Shown here: in pieces, positions 9,997-19,931 of the stretch
How the letters are laid out: every line of letters begins with the position of its first letter
Numbering within the stretch: position 1 is the stretch's first letter
Assembly (NCBI GenBank): GCA_030626085.1
Contig: DAOUPQ010000002.1
Coordinates: 1-38,725, forward strand
From: Flavobacteriia bacterium
GTDB lineage: Bacteria > Bacteroidota > Bacteroidia > Flavobacteriales > Flavobacteriaceae
Direction of reading: 5' to 3'
Length of the DNA: 38,725 bases
The notes under the pieces: generated by a model
The model's input: only the letters and a program-made list of their open reading frames with translations
Told to the model about the DNA's origin: nothing
The model's database searches: none
Position numbers and translations under genes: made by a program

Positions 9997-11745
9997 ATGT
10001 ATAGAAGTCATACCAACGGAGAATTAAGATTAGAAAATGTAAATCAAGAAGTTACCTTATCAGGATGGGTACAAAAAGTACGTGATAAAGGATTTATGAT
10101 TTGGGTAGATCTGCGGGATAGATACGGAATTACACAACTGATTTTTGATGAAGAACGATCTTCTAAAATGTTAATGCAACAAGCCAAAATGTTAGGCAGA
10201 GAGTTTGTAATTCAGATAAAAGGAAATGTAATTGAAAGAACTTCAAAAAATCCGAATATTTCTACAGGAGAAATTGAAATTTTAGTTTCAGAATTGACTG
10301 TTTTAAATGAATCAAAAGTACCTCCATTTACAATAGAAGATGAAACTGATGGAGGTGATGAATTACGTATGAAATATCGCTATTTAGATATTAGAAGAAA
10401 TCCGGTTCGTGAAAACCTGATCTTCCGTTCAAAAGTAACTATGGAGGTTAGAAATTACCTTTCAAATGAGGGATTTATTGATGTGGAAACGCCTTATTTG
10501 ATCAAATCTACACCTGAAGGGGCACGTGATTTTGTGGTTCCTTCACGTATGAATGAAGGTCAGTTTTACGCTCTACCCCAATCGCCTCAAACTTTTAAAC
10601 AGTTGTTGATGGTGGGTGGAATGGATAAATATTTTCAGATTGTAAAATGTTTTAGAGATGAAGATCTTCGTGCCGATCGTCAGCCGGAATTTACACAAAT
10701 TGATTGTGAAATGGCCTTTGTTGAACAAGAAGACATTCTAAATGCTTTTGAAGGTTTAACACGTCATTTATTAAAAGAGATAAAGGGTGTGGAGATTGGA
10801 GATTTTCCAAGAATGACTTATGATGAAGCTATGAAAATCTATGGAAATGATAAACCTGATATTCGTTTTGATATGAAATTTCGCCACCTAACCCCCAAAA
10901 GTGGAACTTATGGTTTTTCTGTTTTTGATGATGCTGAATTAGTAGTAGGAATAAATGTTAAAGGATGTGCTACTTACACAAGAAAACAGATTGATAAATT
11001 AGTAGATTGGGTAAAACGACCACAGATTGGTGCAACGGGTCTTATTTGGATCAAATTTAATGCCGATGGAACGCTAAGTTCATCTGTAAATAAGTTTTTC
11101 GATGCAGATGCTTTAAAATATTTTGCGGAACAAATGAAAGCAGCACCAGGTGACTTAATGCTGGTCATGGCTGGTAATACCGATAAAACACGTACACAAT
11201 TAAGTGCTTTACGAATGGAAATGGCTGAGACTTTAGGTTTGCGCAAACCTGATGAATTTGCACCATTATGGGTTGTTGATTTCCCTCTTTTAGAATGGGA
11301 TGAAGAAACCGGCCGGTATCACGCTATGCATCATCCATTTACTTCACCAAAACCTGAAGATATTAGTTTATTAGATTCTGATCCTGGAAAAGTAAGAGCA
11401 AATGCTTATGATATGGTATTGAATGGAAATGAGATTGGTGGAGGTTCTATCAGAATTTTTGATAAAAAAATGCAATCCAGAATGTTTGATCTTCTTGGTT
11501 TTACAAAAGAAGAGGCTCAAAATCAATTTGGGTTTTTAATGAATGCATTTGAATACGGTGCTCCTCCCCATGGCGGAATTGCTTTCGGACTCGATAGGTT
11601 GGTTGCAATAATGGGAGGACAAGAAACAATTCGTGATTTTATTGCATTTCCAAAAAATAATTCAGGCAGAGATGTAATGATCGATGCGCCTTCTAATATT
11701 GATAAAATGCAGTTAGAAGAACTGAATTTGAAGTTGGATTTATAA
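9997..11745 (+). CDS. aspS: Aspartate--tRNA ligase
   Basis: [90 protein letters not shown]. Confidence 0.98.
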   Translation: MYRSHTNGELRLENVNQEVTLSGWVQKVRDKGFMIWVDLRDRYGITQLIFDEERSSKMLMQQAKMLGREFVIQIKGNVIERTSKNPNISTGEIEILVSELTVLNESKVPPFTIEDETDGGDELRMKYRYLDIRRNPVRENLIFRSKVTMEVRNYLSNEGFIDVETPYLIKSTPEGARDFVVPSRMNEGQFYALPQSPQTFKQLLMVGGMDKYFQIVKCFRDEDLRADRQPEFTQIDCEMAFVEQEDILNAFEGLTRHLLKEIKGVEIGDFPRMTYDEAMKIYGNDKPDIRFDMKFRHLTPKSGTYGFSVFDDAELVVGINVKGCATYTRKQIDKLVDWVKRPQIGATGLIWIKFNADGTLSSSVNKFFDADALKYFAEQMKAAPGDLMLVMAGNTDKTRTQLSALRMEMAETLGLRKPDEFAPLWVVDFPLLEWDEETGRYHAMHHPFTSPKPEDISLLDSDPGKVRANAYDMVLNGNEIGGGSIRIFDKKMQSRMFDLLGFTKEEAQNQFGFLMNAFEYGAPPHGGIAFGLDRLVAIMGGQETIRDFIAFPKNNSGRDVMIDAPSNIDKMQLEELNLKLDL

Positions 11746-11943
11746 GGGTTTAGAAAAAAACTGGTGATTTATCATATAAAAGTACATTTTTATTCGTTTT
11801 TTACTATTTTAGTGTTTATTATTTAAGCCTTATAAAAAATGGAATATCCCAATTAATTTTATGTTTATCGGTTCGCCTACAGAAAAATTTACATATAAAA
11901 TTGAAGACTTAGAAAGTGTGAGATTAACTATTTGATATAATAA

Positions 11944-13731
11944 ATGTTAAATTCTAAAATACTATTTACTAAATTTTTAAAATGGAGGTATAAGCATATA
12001 TCCAATAAACAGTTTATCAATATTGCCAGTGCTATTATTGGTTTACTTGCCGGACTTGGGGCAGTAACAATAAAGAATTTAACACATTTAATTCAAGAGT
12101 TACTGGAAGGAGAATTTATTAAAGAAATTCATCAGGGATTTTATTTTATTTTTCCAATTATAGGATTATTATTAGTTCTTTGGGTTATAAAATTTATAGT
12201 AAAAAAGCCTGTTGGTCATGGTATTCCTTCAACATTATTTGCTATTTCAAAATTGAAAGGTATATTGCCTCGTCACCAAATGTGGGCATCTTTAATTACA
12301 GCTCCTCTAACTGTTGGTTTTGGAGGTTCGGTTGGATTAGAAGGCCCTACGGTTGCAACCGGAGCTGCTTTGGGCTCAAATTTTGCACGATTATTTCATT
12401 TGAATCAAACTACACGAACTTTATTGATTGGAGCAGCTGCAGCAGGAGCAATGTCTTCTATATTTAAAGCACCAATTGCTGCTATAGTTTTTGCTGTAGA
12501 AATATTTAGTTTAGAATTAACTTTAGCTTCAATGATTCCTTTATTATTGGCATCTATTACAGCTGTATTAACATCTTATTTCTTTTTTGGAGATGATGTA
12601 TTACTCCATTTTAATGTTCAAGATAAATTTGAATTGATGGATGTATCTTTTTATATCCTTCTGGGAGTTACTTCTGCAATGTTTTCAATTTATTTTAGTA
12701 AGGTTTATTTTGCTGTTGGCAATTTTTTTAAGCGATATACTAGTCCGTATAAGCGTTTGTTAATAGGAGGTGTTTTACTAGGAACCATTGTATATTTTAT
12801 TCCGCCTCTATTTGGGGAAGGATTTGTAACAATCAATAACGTATTAAAAGGTAACATAACCGATGTTATTACAAACAATATTTTTCATACAGTAACAGAT
12901 AATATTTGGATTATTTTTGCATTACTTTTTGGATTAATAGTATTTAAAGTAGTTGCCATGTCTTTTACTTTTGGAGCAGGTGGAGTAGGAGGTGTTTTTG
13001 CCCCAACTTTGTTTACAGGAAGTATTTCTGGCTATCTAGTAGCAATGATTATTAATTATAGTAACTTGTTCAATCATCAACTATCACTAACAAATTTTGC
13101 AATGGTTGGTATGGCAGGATTGATGGCAGGAGTACTTCAAGCTCCTTTAACAGCAATATTCTTAATAGCAGAAATTACAGGAGGGTATGAACTTTTTATT
13201 CCTTTAATGATTGTTGCTTCTATTTCTTTTTTAATTACAAAAAAATATATTCCACATAATATTTATGCTGCTGAATTAGCTAAAAAAGGTCAGCTTATTA
13301 CACATGATAAGGATAAAAATGTATTGATGATGTTAGATCTGGATAAAGTTATTGAAACCAACTTTGTTATTCTTTCTCCTGATATGAATTTAGGAGAAAT
13401 TGTGAACAATGCAGTAGCAAAATCTACACGAAATCATTTTCCGGTAGTGAATGATGAAAATGAATTCTTAGGTATACTTTCTCTTAATGATATAAGAAGT
13501 GTTATGTTCAATAAAGATTTGTACGAAACGGTGCAAGTTAGAAGTTTAATGCATAGTGCATCTGATATTATTTATTATGAAAAAGATTCTGCAGAAGATA
13601 TATTAAATAAGTTTAAAAGTTCTGGTGCCTGGAATTTAGTTGTGATTAAAAATGGTAAATATTTCGGTTTTATTTCCAAATCAAGATTGCTTACAGCCTA
13701 TAGAAGAAAGTTAATTCAGGTTACTTCCTAA
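11944..13731 (+). CDS. ClC-family chloride channel/antiporter with C-terminal CBS domains
   Basis: GSVGLEGPTVATGAALGS, FKAPIAAIVFAVEIF, FGAGGVGGVFAPTLFTG, and C-terminal CBS-like repeats (HFPVVNDENEFLGILSLNDIR). Confidence 0.95.
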   Translation: MLNSKILFTKFLKWRYKHISNKQFINIASAIIGLLAGLGAVTIKNLTHLIQELLEGEFIKEIHQGFYFIFPIIGLLLVLWVIKFIVKKPVGHGIPSTLFAISKLKGILPRHQMWASLITAPLTVGFGGSVGLEGPTVATGAALGSNFARLFHLNQTTRTLLIGAAAAGAMSSIFKAPIAAIVFAVEIFSLELTLASMIPLLLASITAVLTSYFFFGDDVLLHFNVQDKFELMDVSFYILLGVTSAMFSIYFSKVYFAVGNFFKRYTSPYKRLLIGGVLLGTIVYFIPPLFGEGFVTINNVLKGNITDVITNNIFHTVTDNIWIIFALLFGLIVFKVVAMSFTFGAGGVGGVFAPTLFTGSISGYLVAMIINYSNLFNHQLSLTNFAMVGMAGLMAGVLQAPLTAIFLIAEITGGYELFIPLMIVASISFLITKKYIPHNIYAAELAKKGQLITHDKDKNVLMMLDLDKVIETNFVILSPDMNLGEIVNNAVAKSTRNHFPVVNDENEFLGILSLNDIRSVMFNKDLYETVQVRSLMHSASDIIYYEKDSAEDILNKFKSSGAWNLVVIKNGKYFGFISKSRLLTAYRRKLIQVTS

Positions 13732-13856
13732 AGAAAGTATTATTCCTTCCCCGTTTTTTTAATCATAGAATATTTCGGGGTAGTTCATTTCACTAAAACT
13801 ATATTTAATTTTTTTTTATTATATTTAACGCATATTTAATCTTAAAACTTTATACT

Positions 13857-14096
13857 ATGAATTTTATTATTTTTATTGTTATTGGTGCAGTAGCTGGTTG
13901 GCTGGCAGGAACTCTTATGAAAGGAGGCGGATATGGATTCTTAATTAATGCTATTTTAGGAATCATTGGTGGTGTCTTTGGAGGATGGCTTTTTGGTGTT
14001 CTTGGTTTAGATATAGGAGGTGATTTTGGACCTTTTATTACTTCCGTTGCGGGTGCAATGGTTATTTTACTTATAGCCGGATTATTTAAAAAATAG
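13857..14096 (+). CDS. GlsB/YeaQ/YmgE family stress-response membrane protein
   Basis: Short Gly-rich membrane protein MNFIIFIVIGAVAGWLAGTLMKGGGYGFLINAILGIIGGVFGGWLFGVLG. Confidence 0.9.
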   Translation: MNFIIFIVIGAVAGWLAGTLMKGGGYGFLINAILGIIGGVFGGWLFGVLGLDIGGDFGPFITSVAGAMVILLIAGLFKK

Positions 14097-14116
14097 CTTT
14101 GAATTTTTATACTATT

Positions 14117-14137
14117 AAAGCGGCTTTTTGCCGCTTT
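14117..14137. terminator. Rho-independent-like hairpin
   Basis: AAAGCGGC-TTTTT-GCCGCTTT followed by T run, between convergent genes. Confidence 0.85.
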
Positions 14138-14146
14138 TTTTGACCT

Positions 14147-15142
14147 CTACTTGTTCACAAAATCTACAACTTTATCAGGAAAATCTGTAAAAACACCATC
14201 AACACCAGCAACATTTAAACCAAAATCCAATAGTTTTTCAAAAGAAGGAAAATCTCCTAATTGATCAGCTCTCAAAGTAAATGCATGTACCTTTAAACCT
14301 GCGACATGTGCATCTTTTACCAGATCAGAAAAGATAATTTTACCATTTTTATCATATCCTGCAATTAAAAGTTTTATCCAAGGTCCAACAGCATCTGCAT
14401 AAGTTGCATATTCAGATATTAATTCTTCTTGTCCGGGAATTTCTATTAACTGAGTTAAAAACAGTTCACTTTTCAGATCATTTCTTATTCGTTTTAATTC
14501 AGTTGCATCAAAGCATTGTAAAATACAATTGTCAGTTTTATTTTTATAACCGTAATCATTTAAAATTTTTAATACGATCTTAGAAATATCTTTTTTGTTT
14601 TCACGATGAAATTTAGGGTTTTTAATTTCGGGATAAATACCAATATTTTTACCGGTACTTTTATTTAATCCTTGGATCAATTCTATTTCATCTTGAAAAG
14701 AGTGTAATTTAAAATTTGATTTTCCAACCGGAAATCTATTTTCAAAAACAGCTTTTTTAGTTTTAGGGTCAAATCTTTCCGTTACATTTAATTGTAATAA
14801 TTCATTATAAGAAAAATCAATTACATAAAAATGTCCGTCATCCCTAATTTTTTCAGGAAATTTTGCTTCAACATCTGTTATATCATCCAGGTAAATATCA
14901 TGAATAACGATAGGGATATCATCTTTGCTCAAAACAAGATCCTGCTCAAGATAGTCAGCATTCATCGCATATGCCATCGATTTTGCTTCTAAAGTATGTT
15001 CTGGTAAATATCCTGATGCACCACGATGTGCTATAACTATTTTTTTATTTTTTTCATTCACTTTATTTTGAGAATTTAATCGATGGGTTAGGGTGATAAA
15101 AGATAAAAAAATTAAAAAATAAATTTTATACATTGAATACAA
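14147..15142 (-). CDS. glpQ: Glycerophosphodiester phosphodiesterase
   Basis: IAHRGASGYLPEHTLEAKSMAYAMNADYLEQDLVLSKDDIPIVIHD; VDGVFTDFPD. Confidence 0.93.
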   Translation of the reverse strand: MYSMYKIYFLIFLSFITLTHRLNSQNKVNEKNKKIVIAHRGASGYLPEHTLEAKSMAYAMNADYLEQDLVLSKDDIPIVIHDIYLDDITDVEAKFPEKIRDDGHFYVIDFSYNELLQLNVTERFDPKTKKAVFENRFPVGKSNFKLHSFQDEIELIQGLNKSTGKNIGIYPEIKNPKFHRENKKDISKIVLKILNDYGYKNKTDNCILQCFDATELKRIRNDLKSELFLTQLIEIPGQEELISEYATYADAVGPWIKLLIAGYDKNGKIIFSDLVKDAHVAGLKVHAFTLRADQLGDFPSFEKLLDFGLNVAGVDGVFTDFPDKVVDFVNK

Positions 15143-15200
15143 ATTTTAAATCCTAAAGATATAACTTTTTGTAATTTTACATTTTAATATTGTATTTAGC

Positions 15201-15428
15201 ATGAATTTAGTTTTAAAGATAGTTTTTGTTATTGTTATAGGATTAATAATTTATGGGTTTTATAACAATTCGGTTAATGTAGGTCATGGAGAAAAGTTTA
15301 TAGGATTTGGAGTTTTGATCTTTGCTTTTGTTTTCATGCCTTTATTCATATACCATCGTTATAAAGATAAAGATCTGTCAAAATATCGTTTATTTCAAAA
15401 TCGAAATGAAGATAAAAAAGATCGTTAG
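15201..15428 (+). CDS. Small two-TM membrane protein, unknown function
   Basis: 75 aa ORF with two hydrophobic segments and charged tail; own intergenic space. Confidence 0.6.
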   Translation: MNLVLKIVFVIVIGLIIYGFYNNSVNVGHGEKFIGFGVLIFAFVFMPLFIYHRYKDKDLSKYRLFQNRNEDKKDR

Positions 15429-15436
15429 GATGTTCT

Positions 15437-15886
15437 CTAGTTCAAATTTCTTTTTTCGATAAAAAAACGTTTGATAATTTCGCCGCATTCTTTTTCTAAA
15501 ACACTACCAACAACTTTAGTCTTTGGATGCAAAGTTGTATTAAAATGTTTGAAACCTCTGTGTAGATCTGATGCGCCAAATACAATTTTGTCAATTTGTG
15601 TCCAGTAACTTGCTCCGGCACACATTTGGCATGGTTCTAAAGTAACATACAAGGTGCATTTATGCAAATATTTTCCGCCTAAAAAATCAGCGGCAGAAGT
15701 AAATGCCTGCATTTCGGCATGAGCTGTTACATCATTTAAGGTTTCTGTTAAATTATGTGTACGGGCAATAATTCTATCATTGATTACGATTACAGCTCCA
15801 ATGGGGACTTCACCTTTTATAAAGGCGGTTTCAGCTTCTTGAAGCGCTTTTTTCATAAAGTATTCATCATTAAAGGGATTTTCCAT
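15437..15886 (-). CDS. tadA: tRNA adenosine(34) deaminase / nucleoside deaminase
   Basis: GEVPIGAVIVINDRIIARTHN, TAHAEMQAF, TLYVTLEPCQMCAGASYWTQIDKIVFGA. Confidence 0.92.
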   Translation of the reverse strand: MENPFNDEYFMKKALQEAETAFIKGEVPIGAVIVINDRIIARTHNLTETLNDVTAHAEMQAFTSAADFLGGKYLHKCTLYVTLEPCQMCAGASYWTQIDKIVFGASDLHRGFKHFNTTLHPKTKVVGSVLEKECGEIIKRFFIEKRNLN

Positions 15887-15887
15887 A

Positions 15888-16676
15888 TTAAAAATTAATT
15901 TTATAAACTTTTAAATTACCATCATAGTGGTTTAAAATTCTTTGTAACACATCTGGATCTTCATTGCTATAAAAATATTGGTAGGGGATGGTATTATTTT
16001 TATTGAGTAGATTTTCCAAGTTTAAAATATTTTTGGTTTGGCGTGCAATTGCTTCACCCGAATCAATAATCTTAACTTTATTACCTACGATCTTCTTAAT
16101 TTGAGGTATTAAAAAAGGATAATGTGTACAACCTAAAACCAGATGGTCAATATCTTTTTCAAGCATTGGTTGTAAATATTTAATTAAAAGATCATTCATC
16201 TCTGATGTTTGAATTTTATCAGATTCTATTAATGAAACCAAACCCTCACCAACTTTTTCAACTACCTCTATTCCTTGAGTAAATTTTTGAGAGGTTTCAA
16301 ATAAGAGATCACTTTTTAGAGTCCTTTTAGTTGCTAAAATTCCAACAGTTTTTGTTTTAGAACTTAAGGCTGCAGGTTTGATCGCCGGTTGTACTCTAAT
16401 AAATGGGACTTCAAATCTTTCTCTTAAATATTTAACTGCATTCGTAGAAGCAGTATTACAGGCCACAACAATTAGTTTACAACCTCTTTCTAAAAGAAAA
16501 TTTGTGTTTTTAACGCTGAATTCAATAATTTCTTCTTCAGATTTATTTCCATAAGGAGCATTTTTACTATCCGCTAAATAAATGGTGTTTTCATGAGGAA
16601 GCAATTTATGAATTTCATCATAAATTGTGATACCACCTACTCCGGAATCAAATATACCTATTGGGTTTTCATTCAT
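15888..16676 (-). CDS. murI: Glutamate racemase
   Basis: PIGIFDSGVGGITIYDEIHKLLP, YLADSKNAPYGNKS, VVACNTASTNAVKYLRE, LVLGCTHYPFL. Confidence 0.96.
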   Translation of the reverse strand: MNENPIGIFDSGVGGITIYDEIHKLLPHENTIYLADSKNAPYGNKSEEEIIEFSVKNTNFLLERGCKLIVVACNTASTNAVKYLRERFEVPFIRVQPAIKPAALSSKTKTVGILATKRTLKSDLLFETSQKFTQGIEVVEKVGEGLVSLIESDKIQTSEMNDLLIKYLQPMLEKDIDHLVLGCTHYPFLIPQIKKIVGNKVKIIDSGEAIARQTKNILNLENLLNKNNTIPYQYFYSNEDPDVLQRILNHYDGNLKVYKINF

Positions 16677-16738
16677 TTTATAAACAAATAAAAGCGTTGT
16701 TTTTTGCTTACATCAAAGATAATCGTAGTTTTGTTTCT

Positions 16739-18535
16739 GTGAAAAAAAATAAATTAGAACATATTAACAGTCCTGCTGATTTAAAGAAACTAAAGATATC
16801 TGAATTACCGGATCTGGCAAAGGAGATCAGAAGATTTATTATCGATATCGTTTCTGAAAAAAAAGGCCATTTAGGTTCTAGTTTAGGTGTGGTTGAACTG
16901 ACAATTGCTTTGCATTATGTTTTTGATACACCAAATGATATATTGGTTTGGGATGTTGGTCATCAGGCATATCCTCATAAAATTTTAACAGGAAGAAGAG
17001 ATGTTTTTCACACCAATAGACAATATGGTGGAATTTCTGGTTTTCCAAAAAGAGATGAAAGTATCTATGATGCTTTTGGAGTTGGTCATGCTTCTACTTC
17101 GATCTCTGCTGCATTAGGAATGGCAATTGCTTCAAGATTAAAAGGAGATTTAATTAAGCATCATATTGCAATAATTGGTGATGCCAGTATAGCCGGAGGA
17201 ATGGCTTTTGAAGCATTAAATCACGCTGGTGTTTCAAATTCTAATATATTGATCATTTTAAATGACAATGAAATGGGGATTGACCCAAATGTGGGGGCAT
17301 TAAAAAACTATTTAACTTCAGTAAAAAACAGAAAAGGTGTACATAAAACAAGTTTATGTGATGAGCAGGACAATATTTTTGAGGCTTTAAATTTTTCTTA
17401 TTCCGGTCCGATTGACGGACATGATATTGGGGTGCTTATCGCGGAATTGGATAGATTAAAAACAATTAAAGGTCCTAAGTTTTTACATGTCATTACCAAA
17501 AAAGGAAAAGGTCTACATCAGGCGGAACAAGATCAAATAACTTATCATGCCCCTGGCAAATTTGATAAGATCACGGGAGATATTTATTTAAATAAACATA
17601 GAAACTCAACACCTAAATTTCAAGATGTTTTTGGATTAACTTTAGTAGAGCTTGCTAAGCAAAATAAGCGCATTATTGGGATAACGCCAGCAATGCCAAC
17701 CGGTACTTCATTAAAATATATGATCGAAGAATTTCCTGAAAGGGCTTTTGATGTTGGAATTGCCGAACAGCATGCTGTAACATTAGCTGCAGGAATGGCT
17801 ACACAAGGAATGATTCCTTTTTGTGCAATCTATTCTACGTTTTTGCAACGCGCTTATGATCAGGTAATTCATGATGTGGCTTTACAAAATTTACCTGTAA
17901 TCTTTTGTTTGGATAGAGCTGGTTTAGTTGGTGAAGATGGTGCAACTCACCATGGTGTTTTTGATTTGGCATATTTGCGAACAATACCAAATATGGTCAT
18001 TTTTGCTCCGATGAATGAATTAGAGCTTCGCAATATAATGTTTACTGCTCAATTAGGTTTAGATGGTCCGATTGCAATACGATATCCAAGAGGAAGGGGT
18101 TTTATAAAAAACTGGGAGCAACCATTTAAAAAACTCGAAATAGGCAAAGGAGAAGTTGTAACAGAGGGAGATGAAATAGCGATTTTAAGTATCGGAACTA
18201 TTGGAGAAAGAATAAAGGGAGTTGTGAAGAAATTTCCGGAAGGAACCATTGCCCATTATAATATGCGCTTTGTAAAACCAATGGATATTAGTTTGTTTAA
18301 TAAACTATTTAAAAAGTTTGAGAAGATAATAACTATTGAAGAAGGTGCTTTAACCGGAGGTTTTGGTAGTGCTATTTTAGAATTTGCCAATCAAAATAAT
18401 TATAAAAATATAATAAAAAATATTGGAATTCCAGATCAATTTATTGAACAAGGTACCATTGAAGAACTTTTGCAATTGGTTGGATTAAATGAGGCTTCAC
18501 TTTATGAAACCATTAAATCATTTTTAAAGGATTAG
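16739..18535 (+). CDS. dxs: 1-deoxy-D-xylulose-5-phosphate synthase
   Basis: KKGHLGSSLGVVELTIALHYVFDTPNDILVWDVGHQAYPHKILTGRRD, GDASIAGGMAFEALNHAG, FDVGIAEQHAVTLAAGMATQG. GTG at 16739 is preferred over 16661, which overlaps murI. Confidence 0.96.
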   Translation: MKKNKLEHINSPADLKKLKISELPDLAKEIRRFIIDIVSEKKGHLGSSLGVVELTIALHYVFDTPNDILVWDVGHQAYPHKILTGRRDVFHTNRQYGGISGFPKRDESIYDAFGVGHASTSISAALGMAIASRLKGDLIKHHIAIIGDASIAGGMAFEALNHAGVSNSNILIILNDNEMGIDPNVGALKNYLTSVKNRKGVHKTSLCDEQDNIFEALNFSYSGPIDGHDIGVLIAELDRLKTIKGPKFLHVITKKGKGLHQAEQDQITYHAPGKFDKITGDIYLNKHRNSTPKFQDVFGLTLVELAKQNKRIIGITPAMPTGTSLKYMIEEFPERAFDVGIAEQHAVTLAAGMATQGMIPFCAIYSTFLQRAYDQVIHDVALQNLPVIFCLDRAGLVGEDGATHHGVFDLAYLRTIPNMVIFAPMNELELRNIMFTAQLGLDGPIAIRYPRGRGFIKNWEQPFKKLEIGKGEVVTEGDEIAILSIGTIGERIKGVVKKFPEGTIAHYNMRFVKPMDISLFNKLFKKFEKIITIEEGALTGGFGSAILEFANQNNYKNIIKNIGIPDQFIEQGTIEELLQLVGLNEASLYETIKSFLKD

Positions 18536-18549
18536 ATTTTATTAATAAT

Positions 18550-19821
18550 ATGAAAACTTTTATTCTTTTATTTTTTATTCTATTTTATTCTTTTTCATAT
18601 GCTCAGATAAGAGATTCTGCTAAGGTTTTAGAAACTTCTAAGGCTAAAATTCATATAGACACTACACAAATAATTGTGGATTCTAAAGGGTATAATAACA
18701 TTGATTTTTTAATGAATAAAAAATTTTATAGAACCGAATTAATCTCTATAAATAAGGAATTATTGAATTCTCTTTTAAAACCCTATTATATTGTATCTGT
18801 TGATTCTTATGGTAAAGACACTCTTTTTACACCTCGTTACAGGATGAAAATTAACGAATTTACAAATGATACTTCTTATGTTGTAAAACCAAAGACTAAA
18901 ATCTTTATCGGTACTAAGTTTGATTACAAAATGGATATATTTACAATACCGGAACAAGTCAATCAAATTAAGATGAATAAAATTGTTCGTGTTGTTGATC
19001 CTGAATGGTGGAAAAACGAAAATAGTATAGCATTTGATTTCAATCAGGTAGCTTTTAAGAATTGGAATGCCGGAGGTGTTAATTCTATTGCAGGATTGTT
19101 AAAAGTTAATTTTACCCGAACCTATGAGAATCAGAATATTCTTTGGGAAAATAAAATTAGAATGCGTTATGGGTTGAATAAACAGGAAGACAGAGAACTT
19201 AGAAAAACAGACGATGAAATTAGATTAAATTCAACTTTTGGGTATAAAAGAGATATTAGTTCTAAATGGTATTATTCCATGAAATTCAATTTTTATACTC
19301 AATTTACGGATGGTTATAAATATCCTGATACTGAAAACCCAATATCAAGGTTTTTTGCTCCTGCCTACCTGTTTTTTGGAGCTGGAATACAGTATATTTT
19401 AAAACCTAAAGATCTTACGGTTTATCTTTCACCATTAACTTTTAAATCAACTTTTGTTTATGATGATAAATTATCAGAAGAAGGTGCTTTTGGGGTTGAA
19501 AAAGGAAAAAATACAAGGATAGAATTTGGTACTTTAATTCAAGGTCGCTGGGAAACAGAGATCTTTAAAAACGTAGCTATGTTAAATCAGTTGTCATTGT
19601 ACACTGATTATTTTAACAACTTTGGGAATATTGATGTAGATTGGCGATTAGATTTTAAATTTAAAATAAATAAATTATTTGAAGCAAATATAGGCACACA
19701 TCTAATTTATGATGATGATATTAAATATAAAGAAGTTAATGAAGATGGTGAAATTGAAATTTTTGAAGCCAGAGTACAATTTATGCAAAAACTTGGTATA
19801 GGAATTTTATACAGTTTTTAA
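18550..19821 (+). CDS. DUF3078 domain-containing secreted/outer-membrane protein
   Basis: Signal peptide; WWKNENSIAFDFNQVAFKNWNAGGVNSIAGLLKVNFTRTYENQNILWENKIRMRYGLNKQED, typical of DUF3078. Confidence 0.8.
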   Translation: MKTFILLFFILFYSFSYAQIRDSAKVLETSKAKIHIDTTQIIVDSKGYNNIDFLMNKKFYRTELISINKELLNSLLKPYYIVSVDSYGKDTLFTPRYRMKINEFTNDTSYVVKPKTKIFIGTKFDYKMDIFTIPEQVNQIKMNKIVRVVDPEWWKNENSIAFDFNQVAFKNWNAGGVNSIAGLLKVNFTRTYENQNILWENKIRMRYGLNKQEDRELRKTDDEIRLNSTFGYKRDISSKWYYSMKFNFYTQFTDGYKYPDTENPISRFFAPAYLFFGAGIQYILKPKDLTVYLSPLTFKSTFVYDDKLSEEGAFGVEKGKNTRIEFGTLIQGRWETEIFKNVAMLNQLSLYTDYFNNFGNIDVDWRLDFKFKINKLFEANIGTHLIYDDDIKYKEVNEDGEIEIFEARVQFMQKLGIGILYSF

Positions 19822-19828
19822 CCAAAAT

Positions 19829-19880
19829 TTCTTCTTTTCTGCGAAACTTCGCATTTCTTCGTGCAACTCTGTGTAATAGC
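19829..19880. repeat. Possible dispersed intergenic repeat with TGCGAA-AC-TTCGCA dyad
   Basis: cttcttttcTGCGAAacTTCGCAtttcttcgtgcaactctgtgtaat; resembles low-complexity intergenic elements I recall from other Bacteroidetes genomes; lies between convergent genes. Confidence 0.4.
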
Positions 19881-19931
19881 CGTTTCAAAAAGTTATTCAA
19901 AGGTAATTGATAAATAATTGCAAATTAATTT

